Shown piece by piece: positions 1-9,015 of a DNA stretch of 64,000 nucleotides. Source of the DNA: Paraburkholderia eburnea (GTDB lineage: Bacteria; Pseudomonadota; Gammaproteobacteria; Burkholderiales; Burkholderiaceae). How positions within the stretch are numbered: position 1 is the stretch's first letter; every line of letters starts with the position of its first letter. The notes below the pieces were generated by a model that saw only the letters and a program-made list of their open reading frames with translations, was not told where the DNA came from and did no database searches. The stretch covers positions 62,001 to 126,000 of the forward strand of contig NZ_PQGA01000011.1 of assembly GCF_002917095.1 (NCBI RefSeq), in the 5' to 3' direction. Made by a program: the position numbers and the translations under genes.

Positions 1-311
1 GCGAAGCCCGCGCACTGCACCTGCACGCGGTTCGGCATGGTTTCGCCGCCCGTCAGGACGGGCACGCCCGTCATGCCTTCGCGGCCCACGGCGGCGATTT
101 CCACGGAGCTGCCGTCTTCCATCGTCGAGAGCATCGAGATGATGGCCGTGGTCGGAAAGTAGACATGGTGAATGCGCTGGCCGGAATCGCAGAGGAGTTG
201 TTCGGTGCGCAGATGGACGAGTTCGAGATGAGGTGCGAGTGCTTGCCATTCATGCGACGGCAGTGCGCCGAGCAAATGGTTGCCGTGCAGATCCGATTGA
301 AGGGTCAACAT
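1..311 (-). CDS. Crp/Fnr-family transcriptional regulator (N-terminal part, cut by window edge)
   Basis: The reading frame is open from an ATG at 311 to the window edge, giving about 103 residues that begin MLTLQSDLHGNHLLG. The segment HHVYFPTTAIISMLSTM, followed by the stretch containing AAVGREGMTG, is the cyclic-nucleotide-binding-type beta-roll seen in Crp/Fnr regulators of Burkholderiaceae. The C-terminal winged helix lies outside the window, so DNA binding cannot be checked. Typical CRP ligand residues are not visible, so the effector is unknown. No cysteine cluster of an FNR iron-sulfur site is seen in this part. Its promoter must lie in the large gap that follows. Confidence 0.8.
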   Translation of the reverse strand, partial: MLTLQSDLHGNHLLGALPSHEWQALAPHLELVHLRTEQLLCDSGQRIHHVYFPTTAIISMLSTMEDGSSVEIAAVGREGMTGVPVLTGGETMPNRVQVQCAGF

Positions 312-1222
312 GATTTGGTCCTCGTGTGAAGGCGCTTGCGCTGCCTTCTGTCTTGTCGTTCCGGTCGCCGAATCGTTTGTTGTTTGCCGCTTCCCGTAGC
401 GGCTGTTCATTCGTCGTGCCGGCCCCATGGTCCCGAGAGCGTTCGCATTGTGTGTTTGCGTTACGCCTGTGTGGCGCTTCTCACTAAGCAGGGTGTGTGC
501 CAGAAGGTCGCAAACCACGCCACAGCTAGGCTTCGCGGGCGTTACGTGCGAAACGCGGCTGGGCAATCCCGCGTTTTTGTTTCACTTCTGCACGATGCGT
601 ACGTGGGGGCCACCAATGGACTGAGCAATTTGTATCGATGTAAGTCTTTGATTTATATGGTGGAAATGGTGCGCTGGAACGGTGTCTTGAAAATGACTCC
701 CGCTTGAAACATACCGCGCGGCCGCCCACTGCGGTGGGGTCTGGGCGTGCCGCAGAGCGTTCGGATTTGATTCATCGTTGTTGCGGTGCGGCTGATCGGG
801 CAATAAACGTTCGCCGGTGAAACATAGCCGCGTTACGGCTCGTCACGTTACGTTGTGTGGCCTGGCGCACGGAGTACGGCAGGCTTCTTCGGACGCCCGC
901 GCCGGCAAAGGCTCTCGGGTGCGTTGTTCCGCGGTTCTCTGCGCAGTGTTGTCCGCGGTTGTCCGCGCAACGATCTTCCCGCCCGTCTGTCCATCTTCGG
1001 CGTCAGCATAGACAAACGCGCCAGCGCGCCGCCGTGCGGCAGCACTCGGACAGTGTGGGTATGCGTACAGATTGGCCTTGTGGCCTTTGCTCCAATGGAG
1101 CCTGACAACGAGGGAGTGCGCACGTGCATGACGAAGCGAGATCCGGCGCAATACGCGCGAAACCCCGCTGAATGCCACCTGCGCCGATCCAATACCAGAC
1201 ATTCCAGCGGGGAGCTTCGCGT
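312..1222. other. 911-bp intergenic region with no convincing gene
   Basis: This stretch separates the divergent Crp/Fnr gene from manC. Several open frames exist on both strands, but they are short, overlap each other, lack ribosome sites and have no recognisable protein signature. A small perfect hairpin of the form GCTCC-AAT-GGAGC lies near 1090, and another of the form CCCAC-N4-GTGGG near 724. Both promoters must lie here, but no clear sigma-70 site could be assigned. Confidence 0.6.
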
Positions 1223-2794
1223 ATGAACCAGCTCGTCACACCGGCCGGCTTGATTGCCGCGGCCAATGAACCCGAAGTTGCGCTCGTCGTGCAGCCGGTC
1301 GTGCTCGCCGGTGGATCGGGCACGCGGCTCTGGCCGCTTTCGCGCGAACACTGTCCGAAACAGCTGATCGACCTGCTCGACGGGGAGTCGCTGCTCGAAG
1401 CCACCGTGCGCCGTCTCGACGGTCTCTACGCCAGTCCGGGCGTACAGACCGGTGCGTCCATCCGCAAGGCCGCGCCGCTCGTCGTGAGCAGCGAGGAACT
1501 GCGCCACATGACCGCCGACCGGTTAGGCCGCAGCGGCAAGCGGGCGCGCGTCGTGTTCGAACCGCACGCGCGCAACACCGCACCGGCGCTCACCGTGGCG
1601 GCGCTCGCCGCGCAGGCTTCGCATGGCGAAGCGTCCACCGAAGCCGCCGCGCCGCTCGACAGCGATCCGATTCTCATCGCCATGCCCGCCGATCATCTGA
1701 TCGCCGATCGCACGGCGTTTGCCGCCGCGCTCGAAGACGCCGTGAGCTACGCCGCGCGCGGCGCCATCGTCACGCTCGGCGTGCCGCCGCGGCGCGCGGA
1801 AACCGGTTACGGCTACATCTGCGCGGGCGCCATGCTCGGCACGAGCGGCGCGCGCACGATCGAGCGCTTCGTGGAAAAGCCCAGCGCCGAAGTCGCCGCC
1901 AGCTATGTCGCGTCGGGCGATTACTGGTGGAACAGCGGCATTTTCGTGGTGCGCGCCTCGGTATGGCTCGCGGCCATCGCGCGCGCGCGGCCCGCCATCG
2001 CGACGCTGTGCGCCCAGGCGTTCGAGCTGGCGCGTGTCGATGCGGACGGCGCGGTTCACCTCGACGCGGCGATTTTCGAGGGCTGCCCGTCGGACTCGAT
2101 CGACTACGCGGTGATGGAGTCGATTGGCTCCGATGCGCGTCTTGCTGGCGTGGTCGTGCCGCTCGTCGCGGGCTGGTCGGACGTCGGCGCGTGGGATGCC
2201 GTCTGGCAGGTCTCCGATAAGGACGCGAGCGGCAATGTCGCGCGCGGCCGCGTGCTCTTCGAGGACTCGACCGACAGCTTCGCGCATTCGGACGGACGGC
2301 TCGTCGCCTGTGTGGGCGTGCATAACGTGGTGGTGGTGGAGACCGCGGACGCCGTGCTGGTCGCCGCGAAGGACCGCGTGCAGGACGTCCGGGCGATCGT
2401 CGGCAAGCTCAAGGCGCAGCGCGGCGAAGAGGTGCAGCACCATCGCCGCGTCGAGCGGCCCTGGGGCTGCTACGACTCGGTGGACCGTGGCGAGCGCTTC
2501 CAGGTCAAGCGCATCGTCGTGAAGCCGGGCGGCGTGCTTTCGCTGCAAATGCATCATCACCGTGCCGAGCATTGGGTGGTCGTGCGCGGCACCGCGCGCG
2601 TCACGCGCGGCGACGAGGTCTTCCTGATCTCGGAAAACGAATCGACTTACATCCCGCTCGGCGTGAAGCATCGGCTCGAAAACCCGGGCAAGACCCCGCT
2701 CGAAATCATCGAAGTGCAGTCGGGCGGCTATCTCGGCGAGGACGACATCGTGCGCTTCGAGGACCAATACGGACGCACGGCAGTGTCGCGCTGA
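1223..2794 (+). CDS. manC: Mannose-1-phosphate guanylyltransferase / mannose-6-phosphate isomerase (type II PMI, ManC/BceA-like)
   Basis: This 523-residue bifunctional enzyme would make GDP-mannose from mannose-1-phosphate and GTP, and interconvert mannose-6-phosphate and fructose-6-phosphate, in the cytoplasm. The nucleotidyltransferase signature GGSGTRLWPLS lies at residues 30-40. The C-terminal cupin isomerase domain shows QMHHHRAEHW. The start at 1223 is chosen over an upstream in-frame ATG because a GGGGAG ribosome site precedes it. The product normally feeds exopolysaccharide or O-antigen assembly. No glycosyltransferases are adjacent, so its polysaccharide cluster must lie elsewhere. 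Length fits the family. Confidence 0.9.
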   Translation: MNQLVTPAGLIAAANEPEVALVVQPVVLAGGSGTRLWPLSREHCPKQLIDLLDGESLLEATVRRLDGLYASPGVQTGASIRKAAPLVVSSEELRHMTADRLGRSGKRARVVFEPHARNTAPALTVAALAAQASHGEASTEAAAPLDSDPILIAMPADHLIADRTAFAAALEDAVSYAARGAIVTLGVPPRRAETGYGYICAGAMLGTSGARTIERFVEKPSAEVAASYVASGDYWWNSGIFVVRASVWLAAIARARPAIATLCAQAFELARVDADGAVHLDAAIFEGCPSDSIDYAVMESIGSDARLAGVVVPLVAGWSDVGAWDAVWQVSDKDASGNVARGRVLFEDSTDSFAHSDGRLVACVGVHNVVVVETADAVLVAAKDRVQDVRAIVGKLKAQRGEEVQHHRRVERPWGCYDSVDRGERFQVKRIVVKPGGVLSLQMHHHRAEHWVVVRGTARVTRGDEVFLISENESTYIPLGVKHRLENPGKTPLEIIEVQSGGYLGEDDIVRFEDQYGRTAVSR

Positions 2795-3167
2795 CCGGAT
2801 CGGACCGGTCGGCACGCGCCGCTGCATGGGCACATGACTGCATATGCACAGAAAACCAGGACCGCAAATAACGATAAAGAACAAGTAACCGGGAATACAG
2901 GCAAAGCTGGATCAGCCCTTGATTCATACAGACTGCTTACTAAAAGACAACGAATAACTTCAAAAAAACGAAATTCGGGAAACCGAAGGGCCGATTCTCG
3001 AAGAACTTGTATCGCCCGGGCATTTGTCACGCGAAATTTGCGTCAGGAGATATCCTGGCTTACGTTTTATTCAATTAGCATGGCAACGTACGTTAGAGCT
3101 CGACGAAGCACGAGGCCCACGCAGCAACCGGCAAACAGGGCGATTAACGCCATCGGGGGGAGGGGTC
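2795..3167. other. 373-bp intergenic, AT-richer region before the FadR-type regulator
   Basis: No gene is supported here. The part from about 2840 to 3060 is clearly richer in A and T than the surroundings, with runs such as AAAAAAACG. A perfect 10-bp palindrome AACGTACGTT lies at 3085-3094, about 75 bp before the regulator start. It is a possible operator, but it does not resemble the usual FadR-type TNGTNNNACNA site. Confidence 0.4.
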
Positions 3168-3884
3168 ATGGAACTGGGGAACAACAAGGAACGCTCACTC
3201 GTGAGCAAGGTCATGGATGGCCTGATTTCGGGCATCGTCGAAGAGCGTTATGGCGCGATTCTGCCGCCGCAGGACGTGTTGTCGAAGGAGTTCGATGTGA
3301 GTCGCACGGTCATGCGCGAAGCGCTGTCGATGCTGCTCGCGCGCCACATGCTCGACGTGCGGCCCAAGATCGGCACGCGCATCAGGCCGATGCGCGACTG
3401 GCGCATGATCGACGAAGACGTCGTGAACTGGCGTTTTCGCGCGAAGCCGGACAAGACCTTTCTGCGCGACGTGATCGAATTTCGCACGCTGATCGAACCG
3501 GCCGCCTGCGCGCTGGCGGCCGAGCGCGCGGGCGCGGCGGATATCGCCGGTATCCGCGACGCCTTCGATGCGCTACACCAGACGAGTCCGGGCGATTCGG
3601 GCTGCCAGGCGGCCGATTCGCTGCTGCATACGCGTATTCTCGCGGCGAGCGGCAATCAGTTCTATCAGCAGATGGCGGCGATCGTGCGCGGCGCGCTCAC
3701 CATCGTCAATCCGCTCCTGAACCAGCGCGCGGACGGCTGGAGCAATGTCGTCGCCGCGCACGGGCGCGTGGTCGAGGCGATCGAGCGCCGTTCGCCGGCG
3801 GACGCACAGGCGGCCGCGGCGGCGATGATCGCCTATACCGCCGACGAGCTCAATCGGGCGCTCGCGACGGAGTCTGCCGAATGA
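3168..3884 (+). CDS. FadR-subfamily GntR transcriptional regulator (FCD domain)
   Basis: This 238-residue protein has an N-terminal winged helix at about residues 10-75, with the typical recognition segment around VSRTVMREALSMLLARHMLD, followed by an all-helical FCD ligand domain. The segment DEDVVNWRF is common in sugar-acid responsive FadR regulators. The start at 3168 is supported by a very strong GGGGGGAGGGG ribosome site. The protein probably binds a small carboxylate or sugar acid through the metal site of the FCD domain. The target is unknown, although the oxidoreductase that follows on the same strand is a candidate. Confidence 0.82.
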   Translation: MELGNNKERSLVSKVMDGLISGIVEERYGAILPPQDVLSKEFDVSRTVMREALSMLLARHMLDVRPKIGTRIRPMRDWRMIDEDVVNWRFRAKPDKTFLRDVIEFRTLIEPAACALAAERAGAADIAGIRDAFDALHQTSPGDSGCQAADSLLHTRILAASGNQFYQQMAAIVRGALTIVNPLLNQRADGWSNVVAAHGRVVEAIERRSPADAQAAAAAMIAYTADELNRALATESAE

Positions 3885-3900
3885 CGTTGAATCACGCCAG

Positions 3901-3940
3901 GTAACGTGGAGTAACGCGGAGCAACGTCGAGCAACGTCAG
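3901..3940. repeat. Four 10-bp tandem repeats after the regulator stop codon
   Basis: Four consecutive 10-mers follow the pattern GYAACGYSGA (for example GTAACGTGGA, GTAACGCGGA, GCAACGTCGA), starting 16 bp after the stop at 3884. The phase is exact. Function is unknown. Confidence 0.75.
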
Positions 3941-4124
3941 CTCCAACCGGAACGCGCGCGCGGACGTCTGCCAACATCCCGCGCCTGTCTCGCCGCTTTT
4001 TTCGTAAGCTCGCCGCGCGCGCCTTTGACCGGGCGCGCGCGGCTTCGGCATGGGCGTTTGCCTTCGCGCGCGCGAGCCAGTATCGTGCGTCTCTTCGCAA
4101 TCCGCACAAAGAGAGACGACAGAC

Positions 4125-5111
4125 ATGGGCGATATCGCTGGGACCGGCACGATTCGTTGGGGCATCGTGGGCGCGGGCCGCATCGCGCGGCGTTTCGCGC
4201 AGGGCGTGGGACATGTCGACGGCGCGCGCGTGAGTGCGCTCTGGTCGCGCCGCGCCGAAACCACCGGGGCGCTGGCGCAGGAGTTCGGCGCGCTCGCCTG
4301 CACGAGCTTCGAGGCGCTGCTCGCAAGCGGCATCGACGCCGTCTACATCGCGACGATGCAGGACAGCCACGCGCACTATGCCACCGCCGCCTTGCAGGCC
4401 GGTTTGCCCGTGCTCTGCGAGAAGCCCGCGACGGTCAACGCCGCCCAGCTCGACGGCGTGCTGCAAGCCGCGCGCAGCTCGCAGCGCCTCTTCATGGAGG
4501 CGATGAAGCCGCCGTTCTATCCGCTCTATCGCGCCTTGCGCGCGCATCTCGAAGCCGATCCGATCGGCCCCGTCGGTCTCGTGCGCGCGGGTTGTTCGGT
4601 CGCCAACGTGCCGGCCGACCATCCCTCGTTTTCGTTCGCGCACGCGGGCGGGGCGCTGCTCGACATCGGTGTCTACGAGATGTTTCTGGCCGTCGACTGG
4701 CTGGGCGCGCCGCGCGAGGTGCAGACCTTCGGGCGGCTGGGCGCAACCGGCGTCGATACGTTTGCGAGCCTCCATTGCCAGCACGAGCACGGCATCGCGC
4801 AACTCTTTTGCGGGCTGGATCTGCATGGCTTTGGCGATGCGCTGCTGGCGGGGCCGCTCGGCAACGTGACGATCCACGCGAACTGGTGGAACCCGGCGCG
4901 CGCGACGATCCGCTATGTCGACGGTCGCACGGTGGAACTCGACGAGCCTTTCGAGGGCGGCGGCCTCAACTACGAGACTGCGCACTTCTGCGAGCTGCTG
5001 CGCGCAGGCGCGCTGGAAAGCCCGGTGATGCCGCACGAAACGTCGCGGCGCATGATCGCGATGGCCGATGCCGCGCGCGCGGCGCTCGGTCTGCGTTTCG
5101 ACTGCGAGTGA
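4125..5111 (+). CDS. Gfo/Idh/MocA-family NAD(P)-dependent oxidoreductase
   Basis: This 328-residue protein starts with a Rossmann fold, IRWGIVGAGRIARRFAQG, and continues with the family motif CEKPATVNAAQ, which carries the catalytic lysine. The C-terminal half is the GFO/IDH/MocA beta-sheet domain. Such enzymes oxidise or reduce sugars, inositols or trans-dihydrodiols. The substrate cannot be read from the sequence. The start at 4125 is preferred to the upstream ATG at 4050 because the Rossmann domain then begins near the N terminus. It converges on the ABC permease gene, with only 66 bp between the stops. Confidence 0.82.
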   Translation: MGDIAGTGTIRWGIVGAGRIARRFAQGVGHVDGARVSALWSRRAETTGALAQEFGALACTSFEALLASGIDAVYIATMQDSHAHYATAALQAGLPVLCEKPATVNAAQLDGVLQAARSSQRLFMEAMKPPFYPLYRALRAHLEADPIGPVGLVRAGCSVANVPADHPSFSFAHAGGALLDIGVYEMFLAVDWLGAPREVQTFGRLGATGVDTFASLHCQHEHGIAQLFCGLDLHGFGDALLAGPLGNVTIHANWWNPARATIRYVDGRTVELDEPFEGGGLNYETAHFCELLRAGALESPVMPHETSRRMIAMADAARAALGLRFDCE

Positions 5112-5155
5112 CGAAGAGGGGCGCGGCGGTGACGGGAACCGCCGCGTTCGAAGCT

Positions 5156-5179
5156 TGGATCGCCTGGATCGCCTGGATC
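5156..5179. repeat. 9-bp tandem repeat (TGGATCGCC, about 2.7 copies)
   Basis: Two full copies and one partial copy of TGGATCGCC lie between convergent genes, and the array overlaps the stop codon of the minus-strand permease. Confidence 0.7.
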
Positions 5180-5837
5180 AGTGGCGCGAAGGCAGCGCGA
5201 GGCGCTTCTCGTACCAGTGCTGGACCCATTCGAGAACCTGGCACAGCACCCAGTAGATCGCGGCCGCCGCGAGGTACAGCGGCAGCGGCTGATAGGTCGA
5301 GGCGATGATTTCCTGGGCGCTGCGCAGCAGCTCCGTCACCGTGATGACCGACACGAGCGAAGTGTCCTTGATGAGGCTGATGAGGCTGTTCGACAGGCTC
5401 GGCACGGCGATGCGCAAGGCCTGCGGCGCGATCACGTAGCGCAGCGTCTGGCGCCGCGAAAGCCCCAGGCTGTACGCCGCGAGCCACTGGCCGCGATGAA
5501 TGCCGAGAATCGCGCCGCGCATGCTCTCGGACAGATACGCCGCGACGTTGGCCGACAGCGCGATCACGCCGGCGGGCGTGGGATCGAGCGAGATGCCGAC
5601 GCTCGGCAAGCCGTAGTAGATCACGAAGATCTGCACGAGCAGCGGCGTGCCGCGCATGAGGCTCACATACACACGCGCGATGAACACGGGCGCGCGGTTC
5701 GAGCTGATGCCCATGAGGGCGAGCACGGCGCCGCCGATGAGTCCGAAGATCATCGACAGGACAGCGAACTTGACCGTGAGCACCGCGCCCTGCGCGAGGA
5801 CCGGCAGCGACTGGAGGATGAGCGTGTAGATGGGCAT
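5178..5837 (-). CDS. Polar amino-acid (cystine-type) ABC transporter permease
   Basis: This 219-residue inner-membrane protein has the HisM/GlnP permease layout with about five membrane helices. The cytoplasmic loop that docks on the ATPase reads AAYSLGLSRRQTLRYVIAPQA, the EAA-type motif. It is transcribed with the binding-protein gene, which starts 5' of it on the same strand. Together they resemble the YecS/FliY (TcyL/TcyJ) cystine system. No ATPase gene is next to the pair: the position downstream is taken by the convergent oxidoreductase. The ATPase must be encoded elsewhere or shared. Confidence 0.85.
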   Translation of the reverse strand: MPIYTLILQSLPVLAQGAVLTVKFAVLSMIFGLIGGAVLALMGISSNRAPVFIARVYVSLMRGTPLLVQIFVIYYGLPSVGISLDPTPAGVIALSANVAAYLSESMRGAILGIHRGQWLAAYSLGLSRRQTLRYVIAPQALRIAVPSLSNSLISLIKDTSLVSVITVTELLRSAQEIIASTYQPLPLYLAAAAIYWVLCQVLEWVQHWYEKRLALPSRH

Positions 5838-5971
5838 GGGAGACGCGGAAATAAGGGCTTGCGCAGCCTGACCTTGAAAAACCGCGGGGCGGCACCCTGC
5901 CTCGATGGCAGGATGCGCGCCCCGCGCCTGTCATGTCACGCGGCAGCGCGAGCGCTGCACGCCGACATCTG

Positions 5972-6769
5972 TTACTTCGTGACCGGCCTGGTTACGTCGA
6001 TGCCGAACCACTTGTCCGAGATCTTCGTGAAGGTACCATCGGCTTCGAGCTGCGTCATGGCGTCGTCGATCGCCTTGGCGAACTTCGGATTGCCCTTCCT
6101 GAACGGAATGCCCGACGGGTTGCCGTCGCCGACGAGCGCGCCCGCGCGCAGCGGCAACTGCGAATTCTTCATCAGGTAAGCCAGCATCAGGCGGTCGTTG
6201 AGCGCCGCGTCCAGACGGCCCGCGGCCAGATCGCGCAGATACTCGGGCGCGCCCGGGTAGGTCTTCACGTCGATGCCGGGCACCGATTTCGCCATGTCCA
6301 TGTAATTGGTGCCGAGCGCGACGCCGAGCTTCTTGCCCTTGAGGTCGTCGAGCGACTTGAACTGGCGCGTGTCGTCGCGGCGCTCGATGAGCTGCGCGGC
6401 CGAGTACGTGTAGGCCGGCGAGAAGTCGAGCACGGCCTTGCGCTGGTCGGTGATGCCCACCTGGTTGGCGATCACGTCGAACTTGCCGGCCTGCAGACCC
6501 GCGATGATGCCGCTCCATTCGGTCGTGACGAACTCGGGCTTCACGCCGAGCTTCGCGGCGACCGCGCGGGCGATATCGACATCGAAGCCGACCAGATCGC
6601 CGTTGGGCGCCTTCGAGTTGAACGGCGGGAAGGTGCCCTCGAGACCGATGCGCAGCGTGCCGCGCGCCTTGACCTGGTCGAGCAGGTCGTCGGCATGGGC
6701 GCTTGCCGCCACGAACGTCGTGCCCGCCAGCGCGAGCGCGAAGAGTTTCTTGAGCAAAGCGAATTTCAT
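5972..6769 (-). CDS. Amino-acid ABC transporter periplasmic substrate-binding protein (cystine-type)
   Basis: This 265-residue protein has a signal peptide (MKFALLKKLFALALAGTT, cleaved near ASAHA-DD) and a type II periplasmic binding fold. Family marks are RIGLEGTFPPFNSK near the mature N terminus, GFDVDIARAVAAKLG, and the hinge segment DVIANQVGIT. The closest well-known relatives are the FliY/TcyJ cystine-binding proteins, but the exact amino acid is an inference. The permease gene follows after 134 bp, so the two are probably cotranscribed. The gene lies 95 bp downstream of pyrD on the same strand. Confidence 0.87.
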   Translation of the reverse strand: MKFALLKKLFALALAGTTFVAASAHADDLLDQVKARGTLRIGLEGTFPPFNSKAPNGDLVGFDVDIARAVAAKLGVKPEFVTTEWSGIIAGLQAGKFDVIANQVGITDQRKAVLDFSPAYTYSAAQLIERRDDTRQFKSLDDLKGKKLGVALGTNYMDMAKSVPGIDVKTYPGAPEYLRDLAAGRLDAALNDRLMLAYLMKNSQLPLRAGALVGDGNPSGIPFRKGNPKFAKAIDDAMTQLEADGTFTKISDKWFGIDVTRPVTK

Positions 6770-6864
6770 TGTTGTCCTCTTGTTTTACTGCTGTCCGTTT
6801 GCGGCGCGTGCGCATGCCGCTCAAGGCAAACCCGGCGCGCCGCACATGGCCTGAAACTATAGCC

Positions 6865-7899
6865 TCAGGCGCGGCCCGAGGCCAGCGCCCGCGCGCACTC
6901 GGCGACCAGCGCCGGGCCGCGGTAGATGAAGCCCGTATAGACCTGCACGAGCGCGGCGCCCGCGGCGATCTTCGCGCGCGCATCCTCGCCCGAGAAAATC
7001 CCGCCCACGCCGATGATCGGCACCTGCTCGCCCAGTTCGGCGCGCAGCTTGCGGATCACCTCGTTCGACGCGTCGAACACCGGACGGCCCGACAGGCCGC
7101 CGGTCTCGCTCGCGTTCGGCAGGCCTTCCACTGCTGCGCGCGAGAGCGTCGTGTTGGTGGCGATCACGCCTTCGATCTTGTGGCGCAGCAGCGTGTCGGC
7201 GATTTCCTTGACCTGCTCGTCGTCGAGATCCGGCGCGATCTTGAGCGCGAGCGGCACGAGCTTGCCGTGCATGTCGGCCAGACGCTGCTGCTTGTCCTTG
7301 AGCGCCGCGAGCAGGGCGTCGAGCTCGCCGCCGCCTTGCAACTGGCGCAGATTCTTCGTATTGGGCGACGAGATGTTGATCGTCACGTAGCTCGCGAACG
7401 GATAGACGCGCTCAAGGCAGAAGAGATAGTCCTCGGCGGCGCGCTCGATCGGCGTATCGGCGTTCTTGCCGATGTTCAGGCCCAGAATGCCGCGATAGCG
7501 CGCGGCCTGCACGTTCTTCACGAACTGCTCGACGCCGTGGTTGTTGAAGCCCATCCGGTTGATGATGCCGCCCGCCTGCGGCAGACGGAAAATGCGCGGA
7601 CGCGGATTGCCCGGCTGCGGACGCGGCGTGACCGTGCCCACCTCGATGAAGCCGAAGCCCAGCGCGGCAAATCCATCGATGGCGGCGCCTTCCTTGTCGA
7701 GACCCGCGGCGAGCCCCACCGGATTGCGGAAGGTCAGGCCCATGACGGTGCGCGGCGAATCCGGCACGCGCGAGGCGAGCAGGCCGGCCATGCCGGTACG
7801 GCCCGCTGCGCCGATCATGCGCAGGGAGAGATGGTGGGCGTCTTCGGCGTCCATGCGAAAGAGCTGGTCGCGGACGAACGGATAAAGGGTGCTGAACAC
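6865..7899 (-). CDS. pyrD: Dihydroorotate dehydrogenase (quinone), class 2
   Basis: This 344-residue enzyme oxidises dihydroorotate to orotate in pyrimidine synthesis and passes electrons to quinone at the membrane. The N-terminal amphipathic helix typical of class 2 is present. The FMN barrel shows NPVGLAAGLDKEGAAI near residue 50, and the active-site serine region reads NISSPNTKNLR. The FMN phosphate site GVGGIFSGEDA is near the C terminus. Length matches E. coli PyrD (336). It follows the N-degron operon on the same strand after a 155-bp gap. Confidence 0.96.
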   Translation of the reverse strand: MFSTLYPFVRDQLFRMDAEDAHHLSLRMIGAAGRTGMAGLLASRVPDSPRTVMGLTFRNPVGLAAGLDKEGAAIDGFAALGFGFIEVGTVTPRPQPGNPRPRIFRLPQAGGIINRMGFNNHGVEQFVKNVQAARYRGILGLNIGKNADTPIERAAEDYLFCLERVYPFASYVTINISSPNTKNLRQLQGGGELDALLAALKDKQQRLADMHGKLVPLALKIAPDLDDEQVKEIADTLLRHKIEGVIATNTTLSRAAVEGLPNASETGGLSGRPVFDASNEVIRKLRAELGEQVPIIGVGGIFSGEDARAKIAAGAALVQVYTGFIYRGPALVAECARALASGRA

Positions 7900-8027
7900 G
7901 GGAGGAAGGCGCGGGCGCCAAAAAATGAGAACCCGCTATTTTAGCGACAAAGGCGCGGGGGCTGGCTGGCGCGCTGGAATCCGCCTGGCCGTGCCGGATC
8001 GCATTCAGGGCCTGGCGAGCTTCGGTC

Positions 8028-8060
8028 GGGGTTCAGTCTGGGCTCAGTTGGGGTTCAGTC
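8028..8060. repeat. Degenerate 10-12-bp tandem repeat over the bpt stop codon
   Basis: Three units of the form GGGGTTCAGTC, GGGCTCAGTT and GGGGTTCAGTC run through the bpt stop codon at 8055-8057. Confidence 0.6.
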
Positions 8061-8819
8061 GGCCGGATCGAGCGCGCGCCAGACGCCGTCGAACAGGCCT
8101 TCGAGCGGCTGGAAGCGCGCCTTGTAGGCCATCTTCGGGCTTTCGCGGATCCAGTAGCCCAGATACACATAGGGCAGTTGCAGGCTGCGCGCCTGTTCGA
8201 TCTGCCAGAGGATGTTGTAGGTGCCGTAGCTCGCGTGCAGCCTGTCCGGGTCGAAGAAGGTGTAGACCGAGGACAGCCCGTCGCCGAGGATGTCGATCAT
8301 GCTGACCATGCGCAGGATGCCCGGCGCATCGGGATGCTGCGGATCGGGTTCGCGGAATTCCACGAGGCGCGAGTTGATCCGGCTTTGCAGCAGGAACTGC
8401 TCGTACTGGTCGCGGCTGTCGCGGTCCATGCCGCCGCCCGCGTGGCGCGCCGACTGATAGCGCATGTAGAGCGCGTAATGCGCCTCGTCGTAGTGCAGCG
8501 GCGCGACCGTTGCGACGAGTGCGCCGTGATGCTTCCAGGTGCGCCGCTGGGTGCGGTTGGGCGTGTAGTGCTCGACCGGCACGCGCACCGGCACGCAGGC
8601 ACGGCAGCCGTCGCAGTAGGGGCGATAGGTGAAGACGCCCGAGCGGCGAAAGCCCGCTTTCACGAGATCGGTATAGACGTCGGAATTGATGAGGTGGCTG
8701 GGCGTGGCCACCTGCGAGCGCGCGATGCGCCCCTCCAGATAACTGCAGGGGTAGGGCGCCGTTGCATAGAATTGCAGCGCGGAAAGCGGTGAAAGCGGCA
8801 GCTCGTTTGGATGAGTCAC
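8055..8819 (-). CDS. bpt: Aspartate/glutamate leucyltransferase (N-degron pathway)
   Basis: This 254-residue enzyme transfers leucine from Leu-tRNA to proteins with N-terminal Asp or Glu, marking them for ClpS/ClpAP. It belongs to the ATE-like family: the N-terminal cysteine motif CDGCRACVPVRV and the later YLGYWI and MAYKARFQPLE segments are present. The start is set at a GTG at 8819, giving the N terminus VTHPNELPLSPLSALQFY that is usual in Burkholderia. The open frame extends 46 codons further upstream, but that extension is not family-like. It follows aat on the same strand. Confidence 0.93.
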   Translation of the reverse strand: MTHPNELPLSPLSALQFYATAPYPCSYLEGRIARSQVATPSHLINSDVYTDLVKAGFRRSGVFTYRPYCDGCRACVPVRVPVEHYTPNRTQRRTWKHHGALVATVAPLHYDEAHYALYMRYQSARHAGGGMDRDSRDQYEQFLLQSRINSRLVEFREPDPQHPDAPGILRMVSMIDILGDGLSSVYTFFDPDRLHASYGTYNILWQIEQARSLQLPYVYLGYWIRESPKMAYKARFQPLEGLFDGVWRALDPAD

Positions 8820-9015
8820 GTTGGCAGCTCTCGAAGCAGATCGGCACGTCGCGTGTCTCGGGGCACCGCCAGGACTGGCGATAAAGGCGACGTGTTCTGA
8901 CTGCATACTAACATCGACGCCAGGCTTGCATCTATCGAAATACGCGGCCTGGAGCACGCGTGGCCCCTGTTGGCGCGGCTCTCGGTGCGATTTTCCGTAG
9001 GTTCAAAGCCGCGCT

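Noticed and set aside
3085..3094. AACGTACGTT palindrome as the operator of the FadR-type regulator
   Set aside because: It does not fit the TNGTNNNACNA pattern of the family, and 10-bp palindromes occur by chance; noted only within the gap entry.
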